Assembly (NCBI RefSeq): GCF_008329585.1
Contig: NZ_NPKP01000003.1
Span: forward strand, 248,001-312,000
Reading direction: 5' to 3'
DNA: 64,000 nt
Source: Mycolicibacterium sp. P9-22
Lineage (GTDB): Bacteria; Actinomycetota; Actinomycetes; Mycobacteriales; Mycobacteriaceae
The notes under the pieces are model-generated. The model was not told the origin of the DNA and searched no databases. It saw only the letters and a program-made list of their open reading frames with translations. A program made the translations under genes and the position numbers. Position 1 is the first letter of the stretch. Each line of letters starts with the position of its first letter. Below are positions 8,116 to 16,857 of the stretch, piece by piece.

Positions 8116-9326
8116 CTGGGGTTTTGACCGAGACTCGTCCCGATGTGGATCTGGCCGACGGCCGGTTCTACGCGGACGGCACGACCGCTCGCGAGGCCTA
8201 CCGGTGGATGCGGGCCCACGAACCGGTGTTCCGCGACCGCAACGGGCAGGCCGCCGCGGCCAGTCACGCCGCCGTGCTCGACGCCGAACGCAATCCCGAA
8301 CTGTTCTCCAGTGCCGGCGGCATTCGTCCCGACCAGCCGGGCATGCCGTACATGATCGACATGGATGACCCGTCACATCTGTTGCGCCGCAAGCTCGTCA
8401 ACGCCGGCTTCACCCGCAAGCGGGTGATGGACAAGCTGCCGTCGATCGGCAACCTGTGCGACACCCTGATCGACGCGGTGTGCGAGAAGGGGGAATGCGA
8501 TTTCGTCCGCGATATCGCCGCCCCGCTCCCGATGGCGGTGATCGGCGACATGCTCGGCGTGTTGCCCCAGGAACGCGATCTGCTGCTCAAGTGGTCCGAC
8601 GACCTGGTGTGCGGGCTGAGCTCTCACGTCGATGAGGAGACCATCAAGCTGCTGATGGACACCTTCGCCGCCTACACCGCGTTCACCATGGATGTGATCG
8701 GCAAGCGTCGCGCCGAACCGACCGACGACCTGTTCTCGATCCTGGTCAACTCCGAGGTCGAGGGATCCCGGATGAGCGACGACGAGATCGTCTTCGAGAC
8801 GCTGCTGATCCTCATCGGCGGCGATGAGACCACCCGGCACACGCTGTCCGGTGGCACCGAACAGATTCTGCGCCACCGTGATCAGTGGAACCAGCTCACG
8901 GCCGACCCGGAGAAGTTGCCGATGGCCGTCGAGGAGATGCTGCGCTGGACGTCCCCGGTGAAGAACATGTGCCGCACCCTCACCGCGGACACCGAGTTCC
9001 ACGGGACTCAGCTGCGCAAGGACGAGAAGATCATGCTGATGTTCGAGGGCGCCAACTTCGACGAGGAGGTGTTCGGCGACCCGGAGAACTTCCGGATCGA
9101 CCGGAACCCGAACAACCACGTCGCTTTCGGCTTCGGCACACACTTCTGCATGGGCAACCAGCTGGCGCGCCTGGAGCTGAAGATCATGCTGACCAAGGTG
9201 TTGCAGCGGCTGCCGGACCTGCGGCTGGCCGACGAGAACATGCTGCCGCTGCGGCCGGCGAACTTCGTCAGCGGGCTGGAATCCATGCCGGTGGTGTTCA
9301 CCCCGACGAAACCAGTTGGGATCTAA
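8112..9326 (+). CDS. cyp142: Cytochrome P450 CYP142 (cholesterol/cholestenone C26 hydroxylase)
   Basis: A 404-residue P450 that oxidises the sterol side-chain terminus, functionally overlapping CYP125. Visible motifs are the I-helix GGDETTR (residues 236-242), ExxR at E275-R278, and the heme-binding loop FGFGTHFCMG with the Cys ligand at C346. Length agrees with CYP142 (about 398-404). Coupled to the preceding ADC-like gene by a four-base overlap. Electrons probably come from a small 3Fe-4S ferredoxin such as FdxD (24752). CYP142 rather than CYP125 is inferred from the Rv3520c-Rv3519-like neighbourhood and length. Confidence 0.9.
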   Translation: MTGVLTETRPDVDLADGRFYADGTTAREAYRWMRAHEPVFRDRNGQAAAASHAAVLDAERNPELFSSAGGIRPDQPGMPYMIDMDDPSHLLRRKLVNAGFTRKRVMDKLPSIGNLCDTLIDAVCEKGECDFVRDIAAPLPMAVIGDMLGVLPQERDLLLKWSDDLVCGLSSHVDEETIKLLMDTFAAYTAFTMDVIGKRRAEPTDDLFSILVNSEVEGSRMSDDEIVFETLLILIGGDETTRHTLSGGTEQILRHRDQWNQLTADPEKLPMAVEEMLRWTSPVKNMCRTLTADTEFHGTQLRKDEKIMLMFEGANFDEEVFGDPENFRIDRNPNNHVAFGFGTHFCMGNQLARLELKIMLTKVLQRLPDLRLADENMLPLRPANFVSGLESMPVVFTPTKPVGI

Positions 9327-9340
9327 CAGCTCTCGTCCAC

Positions 9341-9368
9341 GGCGCCGGAGCACCCGAGTTCCGGCGCC
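9341..9368 (+). terminator. Candidate terminator after cyp142
   Basis: GGCGCCGGA (9341-9349) pairs perfectly with TCCGGCGCC (9360-9368) across a 10-nt loop, 15 bp after the cyp142 stop. There is no T-run, which is common for mycobacterial hairpin terminators. Confidence 0.6.
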
Positions 9369-9462
9369 CCGGGGTTCCCGCCGGATCACGCGAACACCTC
9401 GCTGACGGACGGCGTGTCCCTTACCGGGTTGCGTTCCGCGGTTCGTCGTCGTCGAACTCACC

Positions 9463-9576
9463 ATGGCCGAGGTGAATCCGGCGATGGCCGAGTTCAGGCC
9501 GCTGGCGGCGCGGAGCCTCGCCGACGGTCAGGCCCAGATCGACCTGCTGTGGGAGCCACGCGAGATCGCCGTGTAG
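9463..9576 (+). pseudogene. Possible coding remnant in the 9327-9657 intergenic region
   Basis: A 37-codon frame from ATG 9463 to TAG 9574-9576 has the G/C-ending codon pattern of the surrounding genes (most codons end in C or G). It reads like the C-terminal end of a longer protein (PREIAV then stop), and the frame just upstream (9442-9462, FVVVELT) also looks coding but closes at 9403-9405. No ribosome binding site is visible. I cannot name a family. Apart from this frame and the hairpin at 9341-9368, I see nothing else in the 331-bp gap. Confidence 0.35.
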
Positions 9577-9663
9577 GGCCGCTTATGTGAGGACTCTGCA
9601 AGAATCCGCGCGATGTGACGTGAAGGTTTCCGCCGGGGGCACCGGATCGCGCAAGATGTGGCG

Positions 9664-11007
9664 ATGACCACAGCGATACCGACCTCGTCGCCGGCGCAGA
9701 CCCGGCGGGCCATCTGGAACACCATCAGGGGGTCATCGGGCAACCTGGTGGAGTGGTACGACGTCTACATCTACACGGTGTTCGCGTCCTATTTCGAGGG
9801 GCAGTTCTTCGATGAATCGGAGAAGAACTCGACGATCTATGTGTACGCGATCTTCGCCGTCACGTTCCTCATGCGACCGGTCGGCTCGTGGTTCTTCGGC
9901 CGATTCGCCGACCGGCGCGGCAGGCGTGCGGCCCTGACGTTCAGCGTCTCCCTCATGGCGGCCTGCTCGATGGTCATCGCGCTGGTGCCGTCCCAGGCGA
10001 CCATCGGTATCGCCGCACCGGTCATCCTGATCCTCGCGCGCCTGGTGCAGGGGTTCGCCACCGGCGGTGAGTACGGCACCTCGGCCACCTACATGTCCGA
10101 GGCGGCGACCCGTGAGCGCCGCGGCTTCTTCTCGTCATTCCAGTATGTGACGCTGGTCGGTGGGCACGTGCTGGCCCAGTTCACCCTGCTGGTCCTGGAT
10201 GCCGTGCTGACCGACCAGCAGTTGCGCGAATTCGGTTGGCGCATCGGCTTTGCCATCGGTGGCGTAGCGGCCGTCGTGGTGTTCTGGTTGCGCCGTTCGA
10301 TGGATGAGTCGCTGTCGGAGGAACAGCTGGCGGCCATCCGGTCCGGTGAGGACACCGGCGCCGGCTCGATCCGGGAGTTGGTGACCCGCTACTGGAAGCC
10401 GCTGCTGCTGTGCTTCCTGATCACCCTCGGTGGCACGGTGGCGTTCTACACCTACAGCGTCAACGCCCCGGCGATGGTCAAGGCCACCTACAAGGACCAG
10501 GCGATGACCGCGACGTGGATCAACCTGATCGGGCTGATCTTCCTGATGCTGTTGCAGCCCATCGGCGGCATCATCAGTGATCGGGTCGGCCGCAAACCGC
10601 TGCTGCTGTGGTTCGGCTTCGGTGGCCTCGTCTATACCTACGTGCTGATCACCTATCTGCCGCAGACGCAGTCGCCGATCCTGTCGCTGCTGCTGGTCGG
10701 TGTCGGCTACATCATCCTGACCGGCTACACCTCGATCAACGCACTGGTGAAATCCGAGCTGTTCCCGGCCCACGTGCGCGCGCTCGGCGTGGGAGTCGGT
10801 TACGCGCTGGCGAATTCGATGTTCGGTGGCACCGCACCGCTGATCTATCAGGCGATGAAGGCGCGTGACCAGGTGCCGTTGTTCATCGGCTACGTCACGG
10901 TCTGCATTGCGATATCGCTGGTGGTGTACCTGTTCTTCCTCAAGAACAAGTCCGACACCTACCTCGATCGCGAGCGGGGCTCGGCGTTCCTGCCTGTGGC
11001 CAAATAG
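9664..11007 (+). CDS. MFS transporter, metabolite:H+ symporter (MHS) family
   Basis: About 447 residues with 12 predicted membrane segments. The pattern near the start (GNLVEWYDVYIYTVFASYF) and the loop motif GSWFFGRFADRRGRRAAL (about residues 77-94) are typical of MHS-family proton symporters such as KgtP, ProP and ShiA. A second copy of the loop motif (SDRVGRKPLL) lies near residue 305. Substrates of the family are organic acids and betaines; which one cannot be read from sequence. ATG at 9664 is preferred to a GTG at 9658. It lies between cyp142 and echA19, where M. tuberculosis has other genes, and has no KstR box of its own. Confidence 0.85.
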   Translation: MTTAIPTSSPAQTRRAIWNTIRGSSGNLVEWYDVYIYTVFASYFEGQFFDESEKNSTIYVYAIFAVTFLMRPVGSWFFGRFADRRGRRAALTFSVSLMAACSMVIALVPSQATIGIAAPVILILARLVQGFATGGEYGTSATYMSEAATRERRGFFSSFQYVTLVGGHVLAQFTLLVLDAVLTDQQLREFGWRIGFAIGGVAAVVVFWLRRSMDESLSEEQLAAIRSGEDTGAGSIRELVTRYWKPLLLCFLITLGGTVAFYTYSVNAPAMVKATYKDQAMTATWINLIGLIFLMLLQPIGGIISDRVGRKPLLLWFGFGGLVYTYVLITYLPQTQSPILSLLLVGVGYIILTGYTSINALVKSELFPAHVRALGVGVGYALANSMFGGTAPLIYQAMKARDQVPLFIGYVTVCIAISLVVYLFFLKNKSDTYLDRERGSAFLPVAK

Positions 11008-11020
11008 CGGGCGACCGCTA
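11005..11020. terminator. Candidate bidirectional hairpin between MFS gene and echA19
   Basis: TAGCGG (11005-11010) and CCGCTA (11015-11020) form a 6-bp stem closed by a GCGA (GNRA) tetraloop. It includes the stop codons of both convergent genes. The stem is short, so this is tentative. Confidence 0.4.
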
Positions 11021-11818
11021 CTTCATCTGGAAGTTGGGCGGCCGCTTCTCGGCGAATGCCCGCGGGCCTTCCTTGGCATCCTCGCTGAGGAAGACCGGGA
11101 TGCCGTTCGCGGTGTCGGGCTTGAAGGCGTCGAGCTCGTGCATGCCCTCGGTCTCACGGATGGTCTTGAGGATCGCCTGCACGGCCAGCGGGCCGTTGTT
11201 GTTGATCACCTCGGCGATCTCAAGCGCCTTGTCCAACGCCGTGCCATCGGGCACCACGTGACCGATCAGCCCGTACTCCAGGGCCTGGGCCGCGGTGATG
11301 TGCCGACCGGTCAGCAACATGTCGCAGGCAATGGTGTACGGAATCTGGCGCACCAGGCGCACCGCGGAGCCGCCCATTGGGTAGAGGCTCCACTTGGCCT
11401 CCGAGATGCCGAACTTGGCGCTCTCACCGGCAACCCGGATATCGGTGCCCTGCAGGATCTCGGTACCGCCCGCGATCGCCGGCCCTTCGACCGCGGCGAT
11501 GAGCGGCTTGGTCAGACGACGCCCCTTCAGCAGACCGTCGATCCGTGACGGGTCGTAGCTACCGTCCTTGAAGGAATCGCCCGGCGGCTTCTTGGTGGCG
11601 CCCTTGAGGTCCATGCCCGCGCAGAAGTAGCCGCCGGCGCCCGTCAGGATGCAGGTCCGGATCTCCGGATCACTGTCGACGCGGTCCCAGGCCTCGACCA
11701 TTATCGAGAGCATCTCGGTGGACAGCGCGTTGCGCGCCTCCGGCCGGTTCAGCGTCACGATCAGCGTGTGTCCGCGCTGCTCGATGAGGGCATCAGGGGT
11801 GCCGTCGGCTTCGCTCAT
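11018..11818 (-). CDS. echA19: Enoyl-CoA hydratase EchA19
   Basis: A 266-residue crotonase-superfamily protein. The oxyanion-hole segments are [15 protein letters not shown] (about residues 59-73) and [18 protein letters not shown] (about 108-125). The Glu-containing [12 protein letters not shown] segment follows near residue 140. Length and neighbourhood match EchA19 (Rv3516), which hydrates the unsaturated CoA ester of the shortened cholesterol side chain. Divergent from fadD19, sharing the KstR operator at 11863-11876. It converges on the MFS gene with 10 bp between. Confidence 0.92.
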   Translation of the reverse strand: MSEADGTPDALIEQRGHTLIVTLNRPEARNALSTEMLSIMVEAWDRVDSDPEIRTCILTGAGGYFCAGMDLKGATKKPPGDSFKDGSYDPSRIDGLLKGRRLTKPLIAAVEGPAIAGGTEILQGTDIRVAGESAKFGISEAKWSLYPMGGSAVRLVRQIPYTIACDMLLTGRHITAAQALEYGLIGHVVPDGTALDKALEIAEVINNNGPLAVQAILKTIRETEGMHELDAFKPDTANGIPVFLSEDAKEGPRAFAEKRPPNFQMK

Positions 11819-11862
11819 GGGTGTCCGCCTCCTTGCGTTCGTGACCCGGACTTGTCTCGAAA

Positions 11863-11876
11863 TGTAACACGTTCTA
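11863..11876. promoter_or_regulatory. KstR operator overlapping a likely leaderless fadD19 promoter
   Basis: TGTAACACGTTCTA matches TnnAACnnGTTnnA. A -10-like TAGTTT (11875-11880) overlaps its right end, and the A of the fadD19 ATG (11887) falls 7 bases after it, the spacing expected for a transcript that begins at the start codon. KstR bound here would block RNA polymerase directly. Confidence 0.88.
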
Positions 11877-11886
11877 GTTTAGGGGC

Positions 11887-13536
11887 ATGGCCCTGAACAT
11901 CGCCGATCTTGCCGAGCACTCAATCGACGCCGTCCCGGACCGCGTCGCCCTCATATGCGGTGACGAAAGACTGACCTACGCACAGCTCGAGGACAAGGCC
12001 AATCGCCTGGCCCACTACCTGCTGGAGCAGGGGGTCAAGAAGGACGACAAGGTCGGGCTGTACTGCCGCAACCGGATCGAGATCGTCATCGGGATGCTCG
12101 GCATCGTCAAGGCCGGCGCAATCCTGGTCAACGTCAACTTCCGTTATGTCGAAGGCGAACTGAAATACCTGTTCGACAACTCCGACATGGTCGCGCTGAT
12201 CCACGAGCGCCGCTACGCCGACCGCGTCGCCAACGTGCTGCCCGAGACGCCGAACGTCAGGACCGTGCTGGTCGTCGAGGACGGATCCGACGACGACTTC
12301 CAGCGCTACGGCGGCGTCGAGTTCGAGGCCGCGCTGGCCCAGGGATCGCCGGAGCGTGATTTCGGCCCCCGCAGCGAGGACGACATCTACCTGCTCTACA
12401 CCGGCGGCACCACCGGCTTCCCCAAGGGCGTCATGTGGCGCCACGAGGACATCTACCGAGTGCTGTTCGGCGGCACCGACTTTGCCACCGGCGAGCCCAT
12501 CGCCGACGAATACGACCTGTCCAAGCAGGCCGCCGCCAACGCCCCGATGATCCGGTTGCCCATCCCGCCGATGATCCACGGCGCCACCCAGTCCGCGACC
12601 TGGATGGCACTGTTCTCCGGTCAGACCGTGGTGCTGACACCGGAGTTCGACGCCGACCAGGTGTGGCGCCTGATCCACGACCACAAGGTCAATCTGTTGT
12701 TCTTCACCGGCGACGCGATGGCACGCCCACTGCTCGACGCGCTGCTCGCACACCAGGACGAGGGCAACACCTACGACCTGTCGAGTCTGTTCCTGCTGGC
12801 GAGCACGGCAGCACTGTTCTCCACCAGCCTGAAGGAGAAGTTCCTCGAGCTGCTGCCCAACCGCGTCATCACCGACTCGATCGGATCCTCGGAGACCGGC
12901 TTCGGTGGCACCAGCATCGTGGCCAAGGGTCAGTCGCACACCGGCGGCCCGCGCGTCACCATCGACAAGAACACCAAGGTGCTCGACGAGGACGGTAACC
13001 CGGTCGAGCCCGGGTCGGGCAAGCGCGGCATCATCGCCAAGTGCGGCCACATCCCGGTCGGCTACTTCAAGGACGAGAAGAAGACCGCCGAGACGTTCCG
13101 CACCTACAACGGTGTGCGGTACGCGATTCCAGGCGACTACGCCGAGGTCGAGGCCGACGGCAGCGTGACGATGCTGGGCCGCGGCTCGGTGTCGATCAAC
13201 AGCGGTGGCGAGAAGATCTACCCCGAAGAGGTCGAGGCCGCGCTCAAGGGCCATCCCGATGTGTTCGACGCGCTCGTGGTCGGTGTGCCCGATGAACGCT
13301 TCGGTCAGCACGTCGCCGCGGTCGTGCAGGCGCGCACGGGCACCCGGCCGACGCTGGCCGAGTTGGACGCCCATGTGCGTACCGAGATCGCGGGATACAA
13401 AGTGCCGCGCAGCCTTTGGCTGGTCGACGAGGTGAAGCGCTCACCCGCGGGCAAACCGGATTACCGGTGGGCCAAGGACACCACCGAGGAACGCCCGGCC
13501 GATGATGTGCACGCCAACCATGTGGGAGCCAAGTAA
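11887..13536 (+). CDS. fadD19: Steroid-CoA ligase FadD19
   Basis: A 549-residue acyl-CoA synthetase of the ANL superfamily. The ATP/AMP loop YTGGTTGFPKGV lies at residues 171-182, GSSETGFGGT near residue 335, and the catalytic-lysine segment KRSPAGKPDYRW near residue 520. FadD19 activates the full-length C8 side chain of cholesterol acids and is needed for C24-branched sterols. A ribosome binding site is not obvious (AGGGGC directly precedes ATG), consistent with leaderless expression from the KstR-controlled promoter. The next gene starts within its stop codon (TAATG). Confidence 0.93.
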   Translation: MALNIADLAEHSIDAVPDRVALICGDERLTYAQLEDKANRLAHYLLEQGVKKDDKVGLYCRNRIEIVIGMLGIVKAGAILVNVNFRYVEGELKYLFDNSDMVALIHERRYADRVANVLPETPNVRTVLVVEDGSDDDFQRYGGVEFEAALAQGSPERDFGPRSEDDIYLLYTGGTTGFPKGVMWRHEDIYRVLFGGTDFATGEPIADEYDLSKQAAANAPMIRLPIPPMIHGATQSATWMALFSGQTVVLTPEFDADQVWRLIHDHKVNLLFFTGDAMARPLLDALLAHQDEGNTYDLSSLFLLASTAALFSTSLKEKFLELLPNRVITDSIGSSETGFGGTSIVAKGQSHTGGPRVTIDKNTKVLDEDGNPVEPGSGKRGIIAKCGHIPVGYFKDEKKTAETFRTYNGVRYAIPGDYAEVEADGSVTMLGRGSVSINSGGEKIYPEEVEAALKGHPDVFDALVVGVPDERFGQHVAAVVQARTGTRPTLAELDAHVRTEIAGYKVPRSLWLVDEVKRSPAGKPDYRWAKDTTEERPADDVHANHVGAK

Positions 13537-14657
13537 TGCGTACTGAGCTGTGTGAGCGGTTCGGGATCGAGTACCCGATCTTCGTGTTCACCCCGTCGGA
13601 GAAGGTGGCCGCCGCGGTCAGCAAGGCCGGTGGTCTCGGCGTGCTGGGCTGCGTGCGGTTCAACGACGCCGACGATCTGGAGAACGTCCTGCAGTGGATG
13701 GACGCCAATACCGACGGTAAGCCCTACGGCGTCGACATCGTGATGCCCGCCAAGGTGCCCACCGAGGGCACCAGCGTCGACATCAACAAGCTGATCCCAC
13801 AGACGCACCGCGATTTCGTCGCCAAGACGCTCGCGGACCTCGGCGTGCCCCCGCTGCCCGAGGACGAGGAGAAATCCGAAGGCGTGTTGGGCTGGTTGCA
13901 TTCGGTGGCCCGCAGCCACGTCGATGTGGCCCTCAAGCATCCGATCAAGCTGATCGCCAATGCGCTGGGTTCCCCGCCCAAGGATGTCATCGACCAGGCG
14001 CATGCCGCCGGTGTCCCGGTGGCCGCACTGGCCGGCAGCGCCAAACACGCACTGCGCCACGCCGAGAACGGTGTCGACATCGTCGTCGCCCAGGGCCATG
14101 AGGCCGGCGGGCACACCGGTGAGATCGGCTCGATGGTGCTGTGGCCCGAGATCGTCGACGCGCTCGGTGGGAAGGCCCCGGTGCTCGCGGCCGGCGGTAT
14201 CGGTACCGGGCGCCAGGTCGCCGCGGCGTTGGCCCTCGGTGCACAGGGCGTCTGGATGGGCTCGGCCTTCCTCACCTCGGCCGAGTACGACCTCGGCGTG
14301 CGGCAGGAGTCGGGGGTGTCGACGATCCAGCAGGCCATGCTCGATGCCACCTCCAGTGACACCGTGCGCCGCAAGATCTACACCGGCAAACCGGCCCGGC
14401 TGCTCAAGAGCCGATGGACCGATGCCTGGGACGCCGAGAACGCGCCCGACCCGCTGCCGATGCCGTTGCAGAACATCCTCGTCAGCGAGGCTCATCAGCG
14501 AATGAACGAGTCCAGCGATCCGACCGCGGTCGCCATGCCGGTCGGCCAGATCGTGGGCCGGATGAACGAGATCCGTCCGGTCGCCGACATCATCGGTGAG
14601 CTGGTCAGTGGTTTCGAAGAAGCCACCAAGCGTCTCGACGGGATCGCCGGCAGCTAA
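13536..14657 (+). CDS. Nitronate monooxygenase family FMN protein
   Basis: A 373-residue TIM-barrel flavoprotein of the nitronate monooxygenase (2-nitropropane dioxygenase) family. The N-terminus has GIEYPIFVF, then QGHEAGGHTGEIGSM (about residues 187-201) with the family histidine. The FMN-phosphate region is AAGGIGTGRQVAAALALGAQGVWMGSAFL (about 216-244). It overlaps fadD19 by one base, so it is co-expressed with a KstR-regulated gene. Family members oxidise nitronates or act as NAD(P)H:quinone reductases; a sterol role here would be new and is only inferred from coupling. Ends overlap the next gene by four bases, tail to tail. Confidence 0.88.
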   Translation: MRTELCERFGIEYPIFVFTPSEKVAAAVSKAGGLGVLGCVRFNDADDLENVLQWMDANTDGKPYGVDIVMPAKVPTEGTSVDINKLIPQTHRDFVAKTLADLGVPPLPEDEEKSEGVLGWLHSVARSHVDVALKHPIKLIANALGSPPKDVIDQAHAAGVPVAALAGSAKHALRHAENGVDIVVAQGHEAGGHTGEIGSMVLWPEIVDALGGKAPVLAAGGIGTGRQVAAALALGAQGVWMGSAFLTSAEYDLGVRQESGVSTIQQAMLDATSSDTVRRKIYTGKPARLLKSRWTDAWDAENAPDPLPMPLQNILVSEAHQRMNESSDPTAVAMPVGQIVGRMNEIRPVADIIGELVSGFEEATKRLDGIAGS

Positions 14658-16207
14658 CGCCCGGGCAGCTTCTGCACCAGCTGGATCATCGGGGTCAGCG
14701 CCTTCTGCCACAGCGTCTGCGGGATCCCCAGTGGCGCATCGAGGTTGATCACCCGTGCGGTGGATACCGTCTGCGATTCGGTGTATTTGAGGATGCCGTC
14801 CGCGCCATGCCTGCGGCCCACACCGGAGGCCTTCATCCCGCCCATGGGAGCGGCGGTGCTGCCGAACGCCAGGGCGTAGCCCTCGTCGACGTTGACGGTG
14901 CCGGCCTGCAGGCGCGCGGCGATCGCCTCACCCTCGGCCTTGCTGCCCGCCCATACGCTGGCGTTGAGTCCGTACTCGGTGTCATTGGCCCGTGCGATGG
15001 CCTCCTCGACATCGGCCACCGGGTAGATCGACACCAGCGGACCGAAGGTCTCGTTGCGCCCGCACTCCATCTCATCGGTGACATCGGTGAGCACGGTCGG
15101 CTCGTAGAACAGCGGCCCGAGGTCGGGGCGGGCGTTGCCGCCGGCAATCACCTTGGCGCCCTTCACCTTCGCATCGTCGACATGGTTGGTCATGGTCTTG
15201 ACCTGGTCCTCGGACATCAGGCTGCCCATGTCCGCGGTGAAGTCGTAGGCGGTGGACAGTCGCATGTTGCGCACCCGCTCCCCGAACTTGGCGGTGAACT
15301 CGTCGGCGACCTCACGTTCGACGTAGATGCGCTCGATCGAGATGCACAGCTGTCCGGCGTTGGAGAAGCAGGCCCGGGTGGCGGCCTTGGCGGCGACATC
15401 GAGATCGGCGCCCTTGGTGACGATCATCGGGTTCTTGCCGCCCAATTCGGCGGAGAAGCCGATCAGCCGGCGTCCGCACTGTTCGGCCAGCGCGCGGCCG
15501 GTGGCCGTGGACCCGGTGAACATCAGGTAGTCGCACTGCTCCACGATGGCGGTGCCGACCACCGAACCCGGGCCGGGCACCACCGCGAACACCTCGCGCG
15601 GAACGCCTGCGGCGTACAGTAATTCGGCGTTTGCCAGCGTGCAGTACGGGGTCTGGCTGTCGGGCTTGACCACCACCGCGTTGCCGGCCAGCAGGGCCGG
15701 GATGGAATCGGAGATGGACAACGCCATCGGGTAGTTCCACGGCGAGATGACACCGATGACGCCCTTGGGCCAGTGGTTGACCACGGTCTTGACCAGTCCG
15801 GGCAACAGGCCCTGAACCCGCTTGGGAGACAACAGCCGGTTCGCCTCACGCGCGTAGTACCGCGCGTTGAGCATCATGTCGAGGATCTCTTCCTGAGCGG
15901 CCGCCCGCGCCTTGCCGGTCTCGGCCTGCGCCACATCCATCAGGAAATCGCGCTGCGCGATCACCAGACTGCGGAACCGCTCCATGACGGCGGCGCGCTC
16001 GCGGGCCGGGCGGGCCGCCCAGGCAACCTGCGCCGTCCGGGCCTTCGCGAAGGCGGCGGCGACGTCCTCGGAGGTGCCCACCGGAATGGTGGTCAGCTCC
16101 TTGCCGGTGAACACCTCATAGATCTGCCGGGACTGGCGGGCGTCGATGTCCTCGATGGCGCACAGCGCCCGGAGGCGGGCGAACTCGGCGGCGGACGGAG
16201 CGGGCAT
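14654..16207 (-). CDS. gabD2: Aldehyde dehydrogenase, succinate-semialdehyde dehydrogenase GabD2-like
   Basis: A 517-residue NAD(P)-dependent aldehyde dehydrogenase. Asn in SPWNYP (N158), the general base in ELGGKNP (E254) and catalytic Cys in NAGQLC (C288) are all present. Overall similarity recalls mycobacterial GabD2 (Rv1731), but substrate could be another semialdehyde. ATG 16207 is chosen because AGGGAGAG sits at the right distance; the open frame extends further upstream without coding character. Divergent from the TetR gene at 16303, which may control it. Confidence 0.88.
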   Translation of the reverse strand: MPAPSAAEFARLRALCAIEDIDARQSRQIYEVFTGKELTTIPVGTSEDVAAAFAKARTAQVAWAARPARERAAVMERFRSLVIAQRDFLMDVAQAETGKARAAAQEEILDMMLNARYYAREANRLLSPKRVQGLLPGLVKTVVNHWPKGVIGVISPWNYPMALSISDSIPALLAGNAVVVKPDSQTPYCTLANAELLYAAGVPREVFAVVPGPGSVVGTAIVEQCDYLMFTGSTATGRALAEQCGRRLIGFSAELGGKNPMIVTKGADLDVAAKAATRACFSNAGQLCISIERIYVEREVADEFTAKFGERVRNMRLSTAYDFTADMGSLMSEDQVKTMTNHVDDAKVKGAKVIAGGNARPDLGPLFYEPTVLTDVTDEMECGRNETFGPLVSIYPVADVEEAIARANDTEYGLNASVWAGSKAEGEAIAARLQAGTVNVDEGYALAFGSTAAPMGGMKASGVGRRHGADGILKYTESQTVSTARVINLDAPLGIPQTLWQKALTPMIQLVQKLPGR

Positions 16208-16302
16208 GGCAACTCTCCCTACTGGTGAGTAACTTGCTGGTGTCGCCCAACATACCTGGTACCGGCGGTTCCGACCAAGGCCCGTGCGGTTGAATCTGGG
16301 AC

Positions 16303-16857
16303 ATGACCGGACGGCCACGGGACGCCTCGATCGACGAGCGCGTGCTGGCCGTGACCCGGGAACTGCTGGTCGAGGTCGGTTGGGACGAACTGAGCGTGCG
16401 ACTGGTGGCCACCCGCGCGGGGGTCGGGCGCTCGAGCCTGAACCGCCGCTGGAGGTCCAAGGCCGAACTGGTGCTGCACGCCATCCTCGGCGAGACACCC
16501 GACATGTCCCCGTTCACCGGCACCGACCTGACGGGGTGGATCGACTGGGTGGTGCGCGGCAGCCACCTGTTGTTCGGCCGTCCCGACGTCAGGGAGGCGG
16601 TGCCCGGGCTGCTGCTGGCGCTGCGGGAGAACGACGAGATGCGCAAGGCGCTGTGGGCCGGGTTCAGCGGACCGGCGATCGACCTGTTCGCCGCGCAGGG
16701 CTACGGCACCGAGAGCGACGCCCGGGCGGCATTGGCGATGGCGGCGGGTGCGGCGTTGTTCGTCACCACCATCGCCGTCGATGACGATGCGCCGGTGCTG
16801 CAGGACCGCGTGGTGCAGATGCTGTGCGCCGCGCTCGGCGCATCACCGCCGCGATGA
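16303..16857 (+). CDS. TetR-family transcriptional regulator
   Basis: A 184-residue regulator. The N-terminal helix-turn-helix (about residues 10-55; VRLVATRAGVGRSSLNRRWRSK) is typical of TetR proteins, and the C-terminal ligand domain resembles the TetR_C_16-like group. It is divergent from the aldehyde dehydrogenase and its 3' end overlaps the epimerase gene by 15 bp. Candidate targets are the aldehyde dehydrogenase, and the epimerase/flavin oxidoreductase pair, which share a palindrome at 17835-17857. Ligand unknown. Confidence 0.85.
   Translation: MTGRPRDASIDERVLAVTRELLVEVGWDELSVRLVATRAGVGRSSLNRRWRSKAELVLHAILGETPDMSPFTGTDLTGWIDWVVRGSHLLFGRPDVREAVPGLLLALRENDEMRKALWAGFSGPAIDLFAAQGYGTESDARAALAMAAGAALFVTTIAVDDDAPVLQDRVVQMLCAALGASPPR

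Noticed and set aside
6271..8376. Long minus-strand open frame of about 700 codons opposite the F420 oxidoreductase and cyp142 region
   Set aside because: It is an antisense shadow of well-supported plus-strand genes; its product is Arg/Gly/His-rich low-complexity sequence, as expected from GC-rich complementary strands.
16208..16498. N-terminal extension of the aldehyde dehydrogenase frame
   Set aside because: It runs across the divergent promoter into the TetR gene; a strong ribosome binding site supports ATG 16207.
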